Position numbers and translations under genes: made by a program. A stretch of DNA of 64,000 bases, taken from assembly GCF_015291705.1 (NCBI RefSeq), contig NZ_CP030050.1:8866001-8930000 (forward strand), given 5' to 3'. Under the pieces are notes generated by a model. That model saw nothing but the letters and a program-made list of their open reading frames with translations. It ran no database searches and was not told the DNA's origin. The stretch comes from Bradyrhizobium arachidis (GTDB taxonomy: Bacteria > Pseudomonadota > Alphaproteobacteria > Rhizobiales > Xanthobacteraceae). Shown here in pieces: positions 53,073 to 61,605 of the stretch; within the stretch, counting starts at the first letter, position 1; each line of letters starts with the position of its first letter.

Positions 53073-53466
53073 GGAGGCCTCCTCCCTCGCGGGAAAGTTT
53101 CGGCGGGATTGCGCCGGAGCCGTCCGATTACTTGCATGCTGCAGTCGAAATCATTTCACCGGGAGGACACTGAGGAGATTGACTCAGATCAATGGTGAGT
53201 CGAGCAGACCAATTGTGCACCGGCCGGGGCCACCGTCGGCGTCAGCTATGGGTCTCATTAGCTGCCCTCGTTACCCGGCGCGACCTAGTTCCGCTTCTCG
53301 CTCGGCAGCAGACATTGGGGCGCCCTGCGCGAAAGTCAGCGCCGGGCCCAAGAGCCGACATCCGAGCAAGAAAGTGAAAATCGATGGACCTGCTAACGCG
53401 CTTGCGGACTGGTCGGGCAGCTCACCTGAGAGATCACCGACATTGAGGAATGAGAGCCATCGCCCT
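53073..53466. other. gene-free stretch with FixK-type box
   Basis: About 390 bp. It contains the FixK2-type site at 53179-53192 in the haloperoxidase-like promoter. The remainder (53200-53466) has no supported gene or clear terminator. Confidence 0.4.
53179..53192 (-). promoter_or_regulatory. FixK2/FNR-type box TTGACTCAGATCAA
   Basis: Fits TTG(A/C)-N6-(T/G)CAA with TTGA and TCAA arms. Centre about 113 bp before ATG 53072, which would leave a leader of about 70 nt. Confidence 0.6.
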
Positions 53467-53913
53467 TCACGGCGTTTGAGGCGCGCCGCGGCGGAGATAG
53501 GCGCCTGTAACCGACGCAAGGCCCAACGCATAGAACGCCATCCAAAAAGCGGAGGCGCCGCGCCAAATCAGGTTCGGTTCGTGGGTTTGCAATATGGCGA
53601 GGACGATACCGATCGCCCACGCATAAACGAAACAGACCCAGAAGATATATTTCATTGACGAGGGGCACCCCGCAAATACCAGCTCCCAATGATCGATCTC
53701 CTCGCCCACACCGCTACGCATCTTCCCTTCCCTTTCCGAAATGCCGATGAGGATGACCGACAAAAAGGCCGGGAAGATTCCCCACATAAGCACTGGAAAC
53801 AAGGCATTTCCGCCGAGTTGTACGCTGGTGAACGACACCACATTCACAACGATGCTGAGTACCAGCCCGCACGCGGCGTAGAGCATCGCAAACAGCAGTA
53901 GCAGGCTGGTCAT
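53467..53913 (-). CDS. membrane protein with four predicted helices
   Basis: 148 residues from ATG 53913. Hydrophobic segments at about 2-28, 38-58, 88-110 and 118-138; between the second and third is a charged loop (ISEREGKMRSGVGEEIDHWE). No family recognised. It lies 230 bp downstream of the SoxC-like/cytochrome c genes on the same strand and could belong to that unit. The extension upstream to 54123 has no ribosome site and looks non-coding. Confidence 0.6.
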   Translation of the reverse strand: MTSLLLLFAMLYAACGLVLSIVVNVVSFTSVQLGGNALFPVLMWGIFPAFLSVILIGISEREGKMRSGVGEEIDHWELVFAGCPSSMKYIFWVCFVYAWAIGIVLAILQTHEPNLIWRGASAFWMAFYALGLASVTGAYLRRGAPQTP

Positions 53914-54145
53914 GGTGGTTCGATTAAAAAGTACGGGGCGAAGGATGGCGGCTTCGATGAACGTCTTGTGCAGTATTAGTCGCACCATCCATTCGTGCGG
54001 TTCGCCCGGTCCTCTGTCCGATAGGAGGCAAACAGCGAAGAACTCCGACTGAGCAAATATCGGCTGCTGTGCCCCTCCTCGCCGACATAAAGAGGCCAAA
54101 TCGGGTTGGTCGCGATGGGCCATGTGTGGACTAAGGTCCGCCCCC

Positions 54146-54688
54146 TTACTTCGGATTGCGCGGGAACAGGATGAACCCGTCCCGGTTCGGCATTTTCACG
54201 TTGGGCAGCGACTGCGCGTCGATCACATCGTTCGATCCGACGATCCCGTTGAGATTGAGGATATAGGCCGATACCGCGTAGAGTTCGTCCGCGGTGAGCG
54301 ATTTCGACTCTTGGAATGGCATTGCGCGGCGGATGTAGTCGAACAGCGTTGTTGCATAGGGCCAGAAACTTCCCACAGTCTTTATCGGTGTTTTGTCCGG
54401 CGCCAGTGTGCCCATGCCGCCGGCAAGCGCTCCAGCGAGCGCGACACTGGGGCTGATTCCCTTCTCGCCGTGACAGGCCTGACATTTCGCTACATAGATG
54501 GCTTCCCCCTCGATTGCGGTGCCACGACCAGGCGGCAGACCTGCTCCATCCGGTCCGATGCTGATGTCCCACGCTGCGATGTCGGGGGGCGCGATCGGTT
54601 GCCCGAACTGCGGGGCCTGGGCCAGGGCCGCCGGTACAACGGTCAGCATAGATACGCAGACTACTGCAATGGGTTTAAGCGTAAACAT
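54146..54688 (-). CDS. monohaem cytochrome c, sulfite-dehydrogenase subunit type
   Basis: 180 residues from ATG 54688. Signal peptide through AALAQ; haem site CQACH (Cys69, Cys72, His73); probable Met ligand in RRAMPFQES. The pattern GRGTAIEGEAIYVAKCQACH and LYAVSAYILNLNGI is that of SorB/SoxD-like cytochromes that accept electrons from SoxC/SorA molybdoenzymes. It overlaps the preceding SoxC-like gene by 14 bp, so the two are co-translated and form one complex. Confidence 0.85.
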   Translation of the reverse strand: MFTLKPIAVVCVSMLTVVPAALAQAPQFGQPIAPPDIAAWDISIGPDGAGLPPGRGTAIEGEAIYVAKCQACHGEKGISPSVALAGALAGGMGTLAPDKTPIKTVGSFWPYATTLFDYIRRAMPFQESKSLTADELYAVSAYILNLNGIVGSNDVIDAQSLPNVKMPNRDGFILFPRNPK

Positions 54689-55946
54689 TGCTGGCCTCCC
54701 CCATCTCGTCGATGCGCCAGCTTGCGATGGCGTTGTAGTGGTAGACCCCACGCAAGCCGCGCTCGTCGGCGAACTGAGCACGCGTTGGCTGCACCAAGCC
54801 CGTGTCGTCGGTGGCGCGACTCTGCAGCACGGCGGGACCGCCGTTCCATTGCCACGCTGCGCGGAAGCGCACGGGCGCCTTTGGCAGGATCGGGCCCTGC
54901 AAAGCTGCCGGCGCCCAGCTTCGTCCGCCGTCAGCCGACACGTCGACCTGCCGGATGCTGCCGTTGCCCGACCAGGCGAGCCCGGAAATCTCGTAGAATC
55001 CCGGTCCCTTCAGCGCGAGTCCCGGCGACGGACGCGTGATGACGGATTTTACTTCGATCGGGAACACGAACTGCCAAGCCTTTTCATCCTTGAGTAGGAT
55101 CGTGTATTTCGATGTTTCGTCTTTGGTCATGGCGGGGCCTGCGGTCAGCTTGAGCCGGCGCAGCCACTTCACGTTCATGTTGCCCTCGAAACCAGGCAGC
55201 AACAGCCGCACCGGGTAGCCATTCGAAGGCCGCACTCGCTCGCCGTTCTGATAGAGACAGAGCAGCGCATCATCCATCGCCTTGGTGAGCGGGATGCTGC
55301 GGCTCATGGCGGCGGCGTCAGCCCCCTCGGCGATCACCCAGCGCGCCTCAGGTTCGATGCCAGCTTCGTCGAGCAACGTGGAGAGCCGCACACCGGTCCA
55401 TTCCGCGCAACCCAGTAGGCCGTGAATAGCCGCCACATTGAGCGGCTGGGCCTGAGGCGCGTTGAGCGCCTGGCTGTTGCCGCCACACTCGATGAAGGCG
55501 ATGCGCGATTGCATCGGATAGCGCGACAGCGCTTCGACCGTAAACACAAGCGGGCGCTTCACAAGTCCATGGATCACCAGCCGGTGTTGATCGGGATCGA
55601 TTTCTGGGATGCCGGAATGGCTACGCTCGAAATGCAGCCCAGATGGTGTGATCATTCCTTCGAGCATGTGCAGTGGCGTGCGTGACGAGCCGACACCGGC
55701 CGGGTTGGGGGGCGGCGGAAAGACTTTGACGACCTTGCTCTCGAACGGTGAGGGCTGGCCGTAGCCCGCAAATCCGGGACCCGGCACCTTCATCCACGGC
55801 TGCACCGTAAGCTGTTCCGCCGATCCGCAGGACAGGCCCGCACCGGTCGCACCAACAGCGAGCGCGCCTTCAAGAAAAATGCGCCGGCTTAGAATTCCAT
55901 TGCCGGCCGCCCGATCGCCTGGTTCGGGATGAGTTTTTCCAACCAT
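54675..55946 (-). CDS. SoxC/SorA-like molybdopterin sulfite dehydrogenase
   Basis: 423 residues. Tat signal SRRIFLEGALAVGATG; sulfite-oxidase-type Moco domain with FIECGGNS (Cys154, the Mo ligand), EWTGVRLSTLLDEAGIEPEA and FEGNMNVKWLRRLKL; C-terminal Mo-co dimerisation domain (SGLAWSGNGSIRQVDVSADG). It resembles sulfane dehydrogenase SoxC. It would oxidise sulfite or a protein-bound sulfur species in the periplasm with the cytochrome as acceptor. AAGGAG lies eight bases before ATG 55946. No soxXYZAB genes are near. Confidence 0.88.
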   Translation of the reverse strand: MVGKTHPEPGDRAAGNGILSRRIFLEGALAVGATGAGLSCGSAEQLTVQPWMKVPGPGFAGYGQPSPFESKVVKVFPPPPNPAGVGSSRTPLHMLEGMITPSGLHFERSHSGIPEIDPDQHRLVIHGLVKRPLVFTVEALSRYPMQSRIAFIECGGNSQALNAPQAQPLNVAAIHGLLGCAEWTGVRLSTLLDEAGIEPEARWVIAEGADAAAMSRSIPLTKAMDDALLCLYQNGERVRPSNGYPVRLLLPGFEGNMNVKWLRRLKLTAGPAMTKDETSKYTILLKDEKAWQFVFPIEVKSVITRPSPGLALKGPGFYEISGLAWSGNGSIRQVDVSADGGRSWAPAALQGPILPKAPVRFRAAWQWNGGPAVLQSRATDDTGLVQPTRAQFADERGLRGVYHYNAIASWRIDEMGEASNVYA

Positions 55947-56412
55947 GAGCAGCACTCCTTCGTTGCGGTCAAATGAACTCGCATGTCCGCGCGCACGGCC
56001 AGTGCTCGTGAGACCGGCACAAAAGGACTGTCGGTTTTATTGAGAGTGTGATGCCTGCCGACGGCATTACTGCCATTCGCGTCGAACGGAGACGTCGGCA
56101 CGTCCCGTCTCGAAAAGCAGCTCTAAAGAAGACTACGCCCATCCAAAAGACCTTCAAATTGGCAAGGATGTCGCACGAGCATTCTGGTCAAAACCAGTGT
56201 CTCTGATGTCCGAGTTGGGTCAAAGGCGGCCTTGGCCAGCTTGCATGGCCCTGTTCGGGTCACCATCAGGAAGCAGACTTCGCGGCGCTCTGAGCTGGGG
56301 TGAGCCATGGGCCAATAGGCAGGTCACGCCGCAGCCGCGCCGAGAAGGGCTGTTGGCTGCGCTCGCCGATGCGGCGCTCGCGGTTTTTTGTCACCGAGGC
56401 GGACAAGCGGCC
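55947..56412. other. gene-free stretch with degenerate repeat motifs
   Basis: About 465 bp. The part at 56205-56290 (GATGTCCGAGTTGGGTCAAA, GGGTCACCATCAGGAAGCAG) resembles short degenerate motifs at 49240-49260 and 49895-49915. No gene, terminator or FixK-type box is seen. Confidence 0.35.
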
Positions 56413-56580
56413 CTAAAACTCCGGCTTGCCGCGTAGGGCGTCGATTCCGGCCCTAGCGCAGGCTTCGTCAGCATCACCGCCAGGCCCACCAGACACACCG
56501 ACGGCTCCGACTAGCGAGCCGCCCGCTTCGACAATCAATCCGCCACGAACGTCGCGACAAACGGAAATCCAGATCGTCAT
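56413..56580 (-). pseudogene. GlcG/HbpS haem-binding family fragment
   Basis: 55 codons. VRGGLIVEAGGSLVGAVGVS, then GGPGGDADEACARAGIDAL, matches the C-terminal third of GlcG/HbpS proteins, where the usual phrase is close to GGVPI...GAIGVSGG...D...A.AG..A. The N-terminal two thirds are missing. It starts ATGA-overlapped with the end of the lipocalin-like gene, so it could still be translated. Best read as a remnant. Confidence 0.7.
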
Positions 56581-57089
56581 TTCGCCCGTTTGAATACCAG
56601 CTCCAGCGTGATGCCAGCTGGGGTGCGTGGATTTGTAAACTTCAATTCATCGTCCGTAATCGATGTCACGATCCGACGTTGATTTGGCGTTCCGACCAAA
56701 TTGGGAAACGAGCTCGTTTCGATGTTGACGTGGATCGTCTTCGTGCTCTCGTCGACTGTGTATGTCCCAGTGTAAGCAACCACACCTGACGCAATGGCCA
56801 TGGCCTCCTCAGGGGACGGCCGTGCAGAATCGCCCGATGCATACTTTGGAGCATCGGAGCGAACCGTAATGAAATGGAAGTGACCATCGGCGGCGTAGGT
56901 GACAGCGCCTTGCAGCTTTGGCCGCTCTACGGCGCTACCATCCTCACGCGTCCCGGTGCTGGACACGTAAATCCAAGTGCCAACCAACCGATCCTTAAGA
57001 GACTTTACTTGGGCAACACTACTATTCGGGAACGTCACAACCGAAATCAACACCGTCGCACAGAGTCCAATTGCATAACGCCTGTTCAT
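56577..57089 (-). CDS. secreted lipocalin-like domain protein
   Basis: 170 residues from ATG 57089. Signal peptide MNRRYAIGLCATVLISVVTF; mature chain begins near SSVAQVK. LVGTWIYVSSTGTREDGSAV, VTYAADGHFHFITV and a final LELVFKRAK belong to the lipocalin-like (Lipocalin_5) family: small eight-stranded barrels, ligand unknown. Followed by the ATGA-overlapping HbpS fragment. Confidence 0.8.
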   Translation of the reverse strand: MNRRYAIGLCATVLISVVTFPNSSVAQVKSLKDRLVGTWIYVSSTGTREDGSAVERPKLQGAVTYAADGHFHFITVRSDAPKYASGDSARPSPEEAMAIASGVVAYTGTYTVDESTKTIHVNIETSSFPNLVGTPNQRRIVTSITDDELKFTNPRTPAGITLELVFKRAK

Positions 57090-57271
57090 GAGACGCCCCT
57101 GCTCTTTGGCAACGTGGGCAAGGCTACTCGGCGCTCCGATTTTCAGCAATGGGTCACAAGCCTCCGATCATACTTGCAGTGGCAGATTTCCGCTGTGGTT
57201 GGTAAGCTGACGACTATGCGCACTCCCCCAAGCGGATCTCTTGTGACCGCAACTGCCGGGAAGGACAGCCG

Positions 57272-58003
57272 ATGACCATCAAAGCCGTCGTCTTCGACGC
57301 CTACGGAACGCTCTACGACATCCAGTCCGTCGCCGAGATCACCGAGGACGCGTTTCCGGGCTACGGCGAGATCATCACGCAGGTCTGGCGGATCAAGCAG
57401 CTCGAATATACCTGGCTGCGCTCGCTGATGCGGCGCTACCAGGATTTCACGGCCGTCACCCGCGACTCGCTGGCCTATACGCTGCGCGTGCTCGGGCTCG
57501 CCTATGAGAAGGACGCGTTCGAGCGCGTGATCGAGAAATATCTGCATCTCGATCTCTATCCGGACGCGGCGGCAACACTCGCGGCGCTCAAACCGCGAAA
57601 ACTCGCCATCCTCTCCAATGGCAGCCCGGACATGCTGAATGCGCTGGTGCGCAACACCAAGCTCGACGGCCTGCTCGATGCCACCGTCAGCGTCGATGCC
57701 AAGAAGGTCTTCAAGCCGAGCCCGGAGGCCTATGAGCTGATCGGCGAGACATTCGGCACCGCACCGAACGAGGTGCTGTTCGTCTCCTCCAATCCATGGG
57801 ACGTGGCGGGCGCAAAGTCGTTTGGATTGAACGTCGCCTGGATCGAGCGCGTCACGCCCGAGGCAATGGCGCTGGCTTGCGTCGAGAACGAACTCGTGGC
57901 ACCGCTGACCATGTTCAAGGCGATCCGCACCCAGATGGACGAGCTTGGCTTTGCGCCGGACCACCGCGTCCGCGCGCTCTCCGAGCTGCCAGGGATCATC
58001 TAG
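57272..58003 (+). CDS. haloacid dehalogenase, type II
   Basis: 243 residues of the L-2-haloacid dehalogenase branch of the HAD superfamily. FDAYGTLYD (Asp9 nucleophile), LAILSNGSPDM, KVFKPSPEAYEL (Lys) and SSNPWDVAGAKSFG carry all four motifs. Such enzymes replace the halogen of L-2-haloacids with hydroxyl; some act on other substrates. The YbaK-like gene follows after 34 bp and is probably co-transcribed. Confidence 0.92.
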   Translation: MTIKAVVFDAYGTLYDIQSVAEITEDAFPGYGEIITQVWRIKQLEYTWLRSLMRRYQDFTAVTRDSLAYTLRVLGLAYEKDAFERVIEKYLHLDLYPDAAATLAALKPRKLAILSNGSPDMLNALVRNTKLDGLLDATVSVDAKKVFKPSPEAYELIGETFGTAPNEVLFVSSNPWDVAGAKSFGLNVAWIERVTPEAMALACVENELVAPLTMFKAIRTQMDELGFAPDHRVRALSELPGII

Positions 58004-58037
58004 GGATCGCCCAGAGGTCACTGCCCGTGAGACTGGA

Positions 58038-58505
58038 ATGAGCCTGGAATCCGTTCGCGCCTTCTTCGCCGAGAAAGCCCCCGACATCTCCGTCATGGAA
58101 TCCCCGATCAGCTCGGCGACCGTGACGCTGGCCGCCGAGGCCTATGGCGTCGAGCCCGGTATGATCGCCAAGACGCTGTCCTTGCGCGTCGGCGAACGCG
58201 TGATCCTGATCGTCGCGGCCGGCACCTCGCGCATGGACAACAAGAAGGTGAAAGCGCAGTTCGGCGGCAAGCCGAAGATGCTGGGACTGGAAGAGGTCGC
58301 CGAGATCACCGGCCATGAGGTCGGCGGCGTCTGCCCGTTCGGGCTGAAGTCGCCGCTGCCGGTCTATTGCGACGTCTCGCTGAAGGCGTTCGACGTGGTG
58401 GTACCGGCCGCGGGCTCGACCCACAGCGCGGTGCGCATCACCCCCGATCGCCTGGCCGAGCTGACCGCGGCCGAATGGGTCGACGTCTGCGAGCACCGGC
58501 CTTAA
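58038..58505 (+). CDS. YbaK/EbsC family aminoacyl-tRNA deacylase-like protein
   Basis: 155 residues, single YbaK/ProX-type editing domain: IAKTLSLRVGERVILIVAAG, DNKKVKAQFGGKPKMLGLEE, TGHEVGGVCPFGLKSPLPVY are the family blocks (GGVCPFG in particular). Members hydrolyse mischarged tRNA such as Cys-tRNAPro. Cytoplasmic. Confidence 0.92.
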   Translation: MSLESVRAFFAEKAPDISVMESPISSATVTLAAEAYGVEPGMIAKTLSLRVGERVILIVAAGTSRMDNKKVKAQFGGKPKMLGLEEVAEITGHEVGGVCPFGLKSPLPVYCDVSLKAFDVVVPAAGSTHSAVRITPDRLAELTAAEWVDVCEHRP

Positions 58506-58664
58506 AGCGGCGCCGGCCTCGACAGCCGCGGACATGCGGACCCTGGCTGGCAGCGAGTCATTGCGGGGCTAAGACGGCCTGGCGCCACAACCGGTCGTTG
58601 CCTGCGGTGGCACCGGATACGATGCCTGATGCATTTGCCGGTCAGGAAGGCTACCATACGGAGG

Positions 58665-59495
58665 ATGACCGACGACAAGGTGAAACGACGACTGACCACC
58701 GTGCTGTGCGCTGACGTGTACGGCTATTCTCGTCTCATGGAAGCGGACGAGACCGGAACGTTGGAGACGCTCCGCCGCTACCGCACCGCCATTGCGCGAT
58801 TGGTCGAGCGCCATGACGGCCGCATCGTGAATACCTGGGGCGATGCCGTGATCGCCGAGTTCGCCAGCGTCGTCGAGGCCGTGCAGTGCGCGGTCGAGAT
58901 TCAGCAGGAAATTTCCAGTCAAGATTCGGACGCGCCTCAGGCGAACCCGATGCAGTTTCGCATCGGCATCAACCTCGGCGACGTGATGGTTGATGGTTCC
59001 GACATCTATGGCGACGGGGTCAATATCGCATCGCGGCTGCAAGAACTCGCTGACCCTGGCGGCGTCGTGATCTCGAGCTCCGTCTACGATCAGGTGCACA
59101 ACAAATTATCCGTTGGCTTCGACTGCCTCGGCCAGCGCCCCATGAAGAACATTGCGCCCCTGACCAGCTACCGGCTGACCCTTGGCGGCCGGACCGCCGG
59201 GCAAGGGAGCTTCCCGATCGAGGGAAGCGCAACGCCGTTGGAAAGAGCGCGTGCTCCGCGGATGGAAGACAGGCGCGTGGCACCATCGTCGACGAATGTC
59301 GTCACGGCTTGGCTCAGAAAGCTGCCCCGGCCGGTTGCAGTGGCACTCACGGTGTCGGCCTTCCTGATTCTGATCAATCTTTTCGCTGGCCATAAGATCT
59401 GGTTCCATTGGCCAGTCGCAGCCATTCTCTTTGCCGTGGTCTTGCGGACGGCGCTTGGACATCGACCTCAATCGGACAGCAAGCCGGAGCGCTGA
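58665..59495 (+). CDS. class III adenylate/guanylate cyclase with C-terminal membrane helices
   Basis: About 276 residues. The catalytic domain is at the N-terminus (10-185): VLCADVYGYSRLM (first metal Asp), NTWGDAVIAEF (second Asp) and GDGVNIASRLQELADPGGVV. A linker leads to two hydrophobic helices near residues 217-262, so it is held in the membrane by its C-terminus, the reverse of many cyclases. Start uncertain: ATG 58665 follows GGAGG directly, ATG 58629 is 12 codons earlier. Confidence 0.85.
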   Translation: MTDDKVKRRLTTVLCADVYGYSRLMEADETGTLETLRRYRTAIARLVERHDGRIVNTWGDAVIAEFASVVEAVQCAVEIQQEISSQDSDAPQANPMQFRIGINLGDVMVDGSDIYGDGVNIASRLQELADPGGVVISSSVYDQVHNKLSVGFDCLGQRPMKNIAPLTSYRLTLGGRTAGQGSFPIEGSATPLERARAPRMEDRRVAPSSTNVVTAWLRKLPRPVAVALTVSAFLILINLFAGHKIWFHWPVAAILFAVVLRTALGHRPQSDSKPER

Positions 59496-59511
59496 ACCAG
59501 GCTAGGCAGCA

Positions 59512-59868
59512 CTAATCGTCGTCATTGTCATAAGGCGGCGGCTGCATCTGCTGAGGTGGCGGCGGCGCATTGTTATAGCGCGGCGGCGGCGCGGCACGAC
59601 CACGCGGCACCTGCTGCTGCGGCTGCACCTGGTTGTTGGACCGGAACACCGCGCGGCAGCCACTGGAGAGCTGCGGCGAGTTCTGTTGCAGGCAGGCCAC
59701 GATGCGGTTCACATCCGGAATCTGGTCGCTGCACAGCCGCCACACATCCGGCGTGCAGGCCATCTGCTGTTCCATGGTGCCGCGATATTCCTGGGCGAAT
59801 GCAGCGCCCTGCGCGACGATGCCGCCGATCGCGAGCGCCACACCCAGCGCAATCCGCTCTGTTCGCAT
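59512..59868 (-). CDS. secreted cysteine-rich-repeat protein with Pro/Gln tail
   Basis: 118 residues from ATG 59868. After the signal peptide (to about AFAQ), MACTPDVWRLCSDQIPDVNR and CLQQNSPQLSSGCRAVF give four Cys in the spacing of the 'cysteine rich repeat' (GLG1-like) family, common in rhizobia. The tail is Pro/Gln-rich and ends in five acidic residues. Periplasmic, function unknown. A near-match to a FixK box (59896-59909, T in place of A/C) lies only about 34 bp upstream and is not counted. Confidence 0.7.
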   Translation of the reverse strand: MRTERIALGVALAIGGIVAQGAAFAQEYRGTMEQQMACTPDVWRLCSDQIPDVNRIVACLQQNSPQLSSGCRAVFRSNNQVQPQQQVPRGRAAPPPRYNNAPPPPQQMQPPPYDNDDD

Positions 59869-59963
59869 GTCCAAATCCTTCTCGCTTCTCTTGATTTGTC
59901 CTCAATCAATGAGACGCGGTCAGGTTCTGAACCAACAAAAAAATGTGAAAGTGCGGCTGGAAC

Positions 59964-60950
59964 CTACTCCACCTTGCCGATCTTCTTCACCGCCGCGATC
60001 AGGCGCGTGCTGTCGGCCGCGACGAATTCGGAGAAGGCCGGCGCGTCCTGATAGGCGACGAGACTGCCCGAGGCCTCGAACGATTTGAGCACGTCGGGGC
60101 TCGCCATCGCCTGCGCCATCGCCTCGCGCAGGCGGGCCGCGATCGGCGCAGGCAGCGTGCTCTGCGCGAACAAGCCGGCCCAGATGTACATCTCGACGTC
60201 CTTGTAGCCGAGCTCCTGGAACGTCGGCACGTCAGGAAAGCTCGCGATGCGCTGGGCGCCGCAATTGCCGAGCACGCGCAGCTTGCCGTCGTCGACCTGC
60301 GGCTTCAGCGTGCCGGGCGCGGCTGCGATCGCCTGCACGGTGCCGCTGAGCAGCGCGGTCAGCGCCGGCCCCGCGCCGCGGAACGGCACATGCAGCAATT
60401 TGATGTCGGCGCTGCCGGCGAACATCTCCATCGCCACATGCAGCGTGCCGTAGGGACCGGAGGAGCCATAGGTGATCTGGCCGGGCCGTCTCTTTGCATC
60501 CTCGACGAACTCCTGCGCCGTCTTCCACGGCGCCGAGGCCGGCACGGCGAGCAGGGTGGGATCGGCGAGCACGCGCGCGATCGGCATGAACTGCGAGACT
60601 TCGTAGGCGACCGGCCGCTCGAACAGCCGGTCGGCCTCGGGCAGCACCGCGAGCGAGGACAGCGTCATCAGCAGCGTATAGCCGTCGGGCTCGGCGCGCG
60701 CCGCTGCGGCATTGCCGACCGAGCCGCCGCCACCGCCGGCGCGGTTGTCGACGATCACGGGTTTGCCGAGGATCCGCTCCAGAGCCATCGCGACGGGGCG
60801 CGCCGCAAGATCGGCCTGCCCGCCGGCCGGAAACGGCACGATCAGCGTGATGTTGCGCGCCGGATAGGCTTGCGCGAAGGCCGGCTCCGGCCATGCAGCC
60901 CGCAACAACGGCAATGCGGCAACGGCGCGCAGGATATCGCGTCGATCCAT
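59964..60950 (-). CDS. tripartite tricarboxylate transporter (Bug) substrate-binding protein
   Basis: 328 residues from ATG 60950, with GGGAGGGGAG upstream. Tat-like start MDRRDILRAVAALPLLRAAW, then NITLIVPFPAGGQADLAARP, VDNRAGGGGGSVGNAAAARA, PDGYTLLM and VPFRGAGPALTALLSGTVQA, all Bug-family hallmarks. Binds a small carboxylate in the periplasm. No TctB/TctA membrane genes are adjacent, so it is an orphan, as is common for this family. Confidence 0.92.
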   Translation of the reverse strand: MDRRDILRAVAALPLLRAAWPEPAFAQAYPARNITLIVPFPAGGQADLAARPVAMALERILGKPVIVDNRAGGGGGSVGNAAAARAEPDGYTLLMTLSSLAVLPEADRLFERPVAYEVSQFMPIARVLADPTLLAVPASAPWKTAQEFVEDAKRRPGQITYGSSGPYGTLHVAMEMFAGSADIKLLHVPFRGAGPALTALLSGTVQAIAAAPGTLKPQVDDGKLRVLGNCGAQRIASFPDVPTFQELGYKDVEMYIWAGLFAQSTLPAPIAARLREAMAQAMASPDVLKSFEASGSLVAYQDAPAFSEFVAADSTRLIAAVKKIGKVE

Positions 60951-61097
60951 GGCAACTCCCCTCCCTGACTTTTCTTGTTTCGACCCCAGCCTAGCGTGGC
61001 GACCGGGAAGAACAAGACGTTTACCAGGCATTAACCATGTCCAGCCCGGCCGGGAACGCATCCCCTGGAGCGGCTGTTGCCCTGCCAGGAGTGGGCC

Positions 61098-61355
61098 ATG
61101 CGTAATCTTGCGACCATCGACGTCGCGCTGGACGAGATGCTGGTGAATCTCGCGGCGATCGTCCTGCGGCTTTCGAAGCCCGACCTGACGCGAACGCCGG
61201 AGGCCCGGCGCGCTTTGGCGCAATCGGTCCATCAATACGCGGTATGCGCGGCCCGCTCGACCGACCCGCGCGTGCATGAATTGAAGTCGCAGTTGGAAGA
61301 GACGCTGAAACCGAGCCTGCGCATCGCCGCGATCGACGGCGTGAAGGTGCCGTAG
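61098..61355 (+). CDS. small hypothetical protein, 85 aa
   Basis: MRNLATIDVALDEMLVNLAA opens a helical protein with LRLSKPDLTRTPEARRALAQ and one Cys. CAGGAG precedes ATG 61098. No signal peptide or family recognised. Divergent from the Bug protein gene. Confidence 0.55.
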   Translation: MRNLATIDVALDEMLVNLAAIVLRLSKPDLTRTPEARRALAQSVHQYAVCAARSTDPRVHELKSQLEETLKPSLRIAAIDGVKVP

Positions 61356-61377
61356 TCAGGCCGAAAAGCGAGGTGTC

Positions 61378-61535
61378 GCAGGGTGGGCAAAGCGAAGCAT
61401 GCCCACCATCACTCGCCGAACTGCAATGTGCCGCGACCGTGAAAAAGAACGTGTTGCCCTGCGCGCCGATATCGAGACACCCGTGATCCCCTCAGCCGAA
61501 GACGTGGGCACGCTTCGCTTTGCCCACCCTACGGT
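61378..61535. repeat. inverted repeat, GTAGGGTGGGC family (copy 4)
   Basis: CAGGGTGGGCAAAGCGAAGC at the left end and GCTTCGCTTTGCCCACCCTA at the right, with the inner CATGCCCACC / ACGTGGGCACG pair set unusually far apart by about 95 bp of unrelated sequence. A larger-than-usual version of the element. Confidence 0.65.
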
Positions 61536-61568
61536 AGTCGCTTTGAGGAGAGACTAGCGAGATGCCGT

Positions 61569-61605
61569 AAGGTGGGCGAAGGCGCGAAGCGCCGTGCCCA
61601 CCTAT
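61569..61605. repeat. half copy of the GTAGGGTGGGC element
   Basis: GTAAGGTGGGCGAAGGCGCG and CGCCGTGCCCACC only; the distal half is missing. It abuts the stop of the LysR-type gene. Confidence 0.6.

Noticed and set aside
59891..59909. Sixth FixK-type box upstream of the cysteine-rich-repeat gene
   Set aside because: TTGTCCTCAATCAA has T where A or C is required, and the centre is only about 34 bp from the start codon, too close for the -41.5 arrangement.
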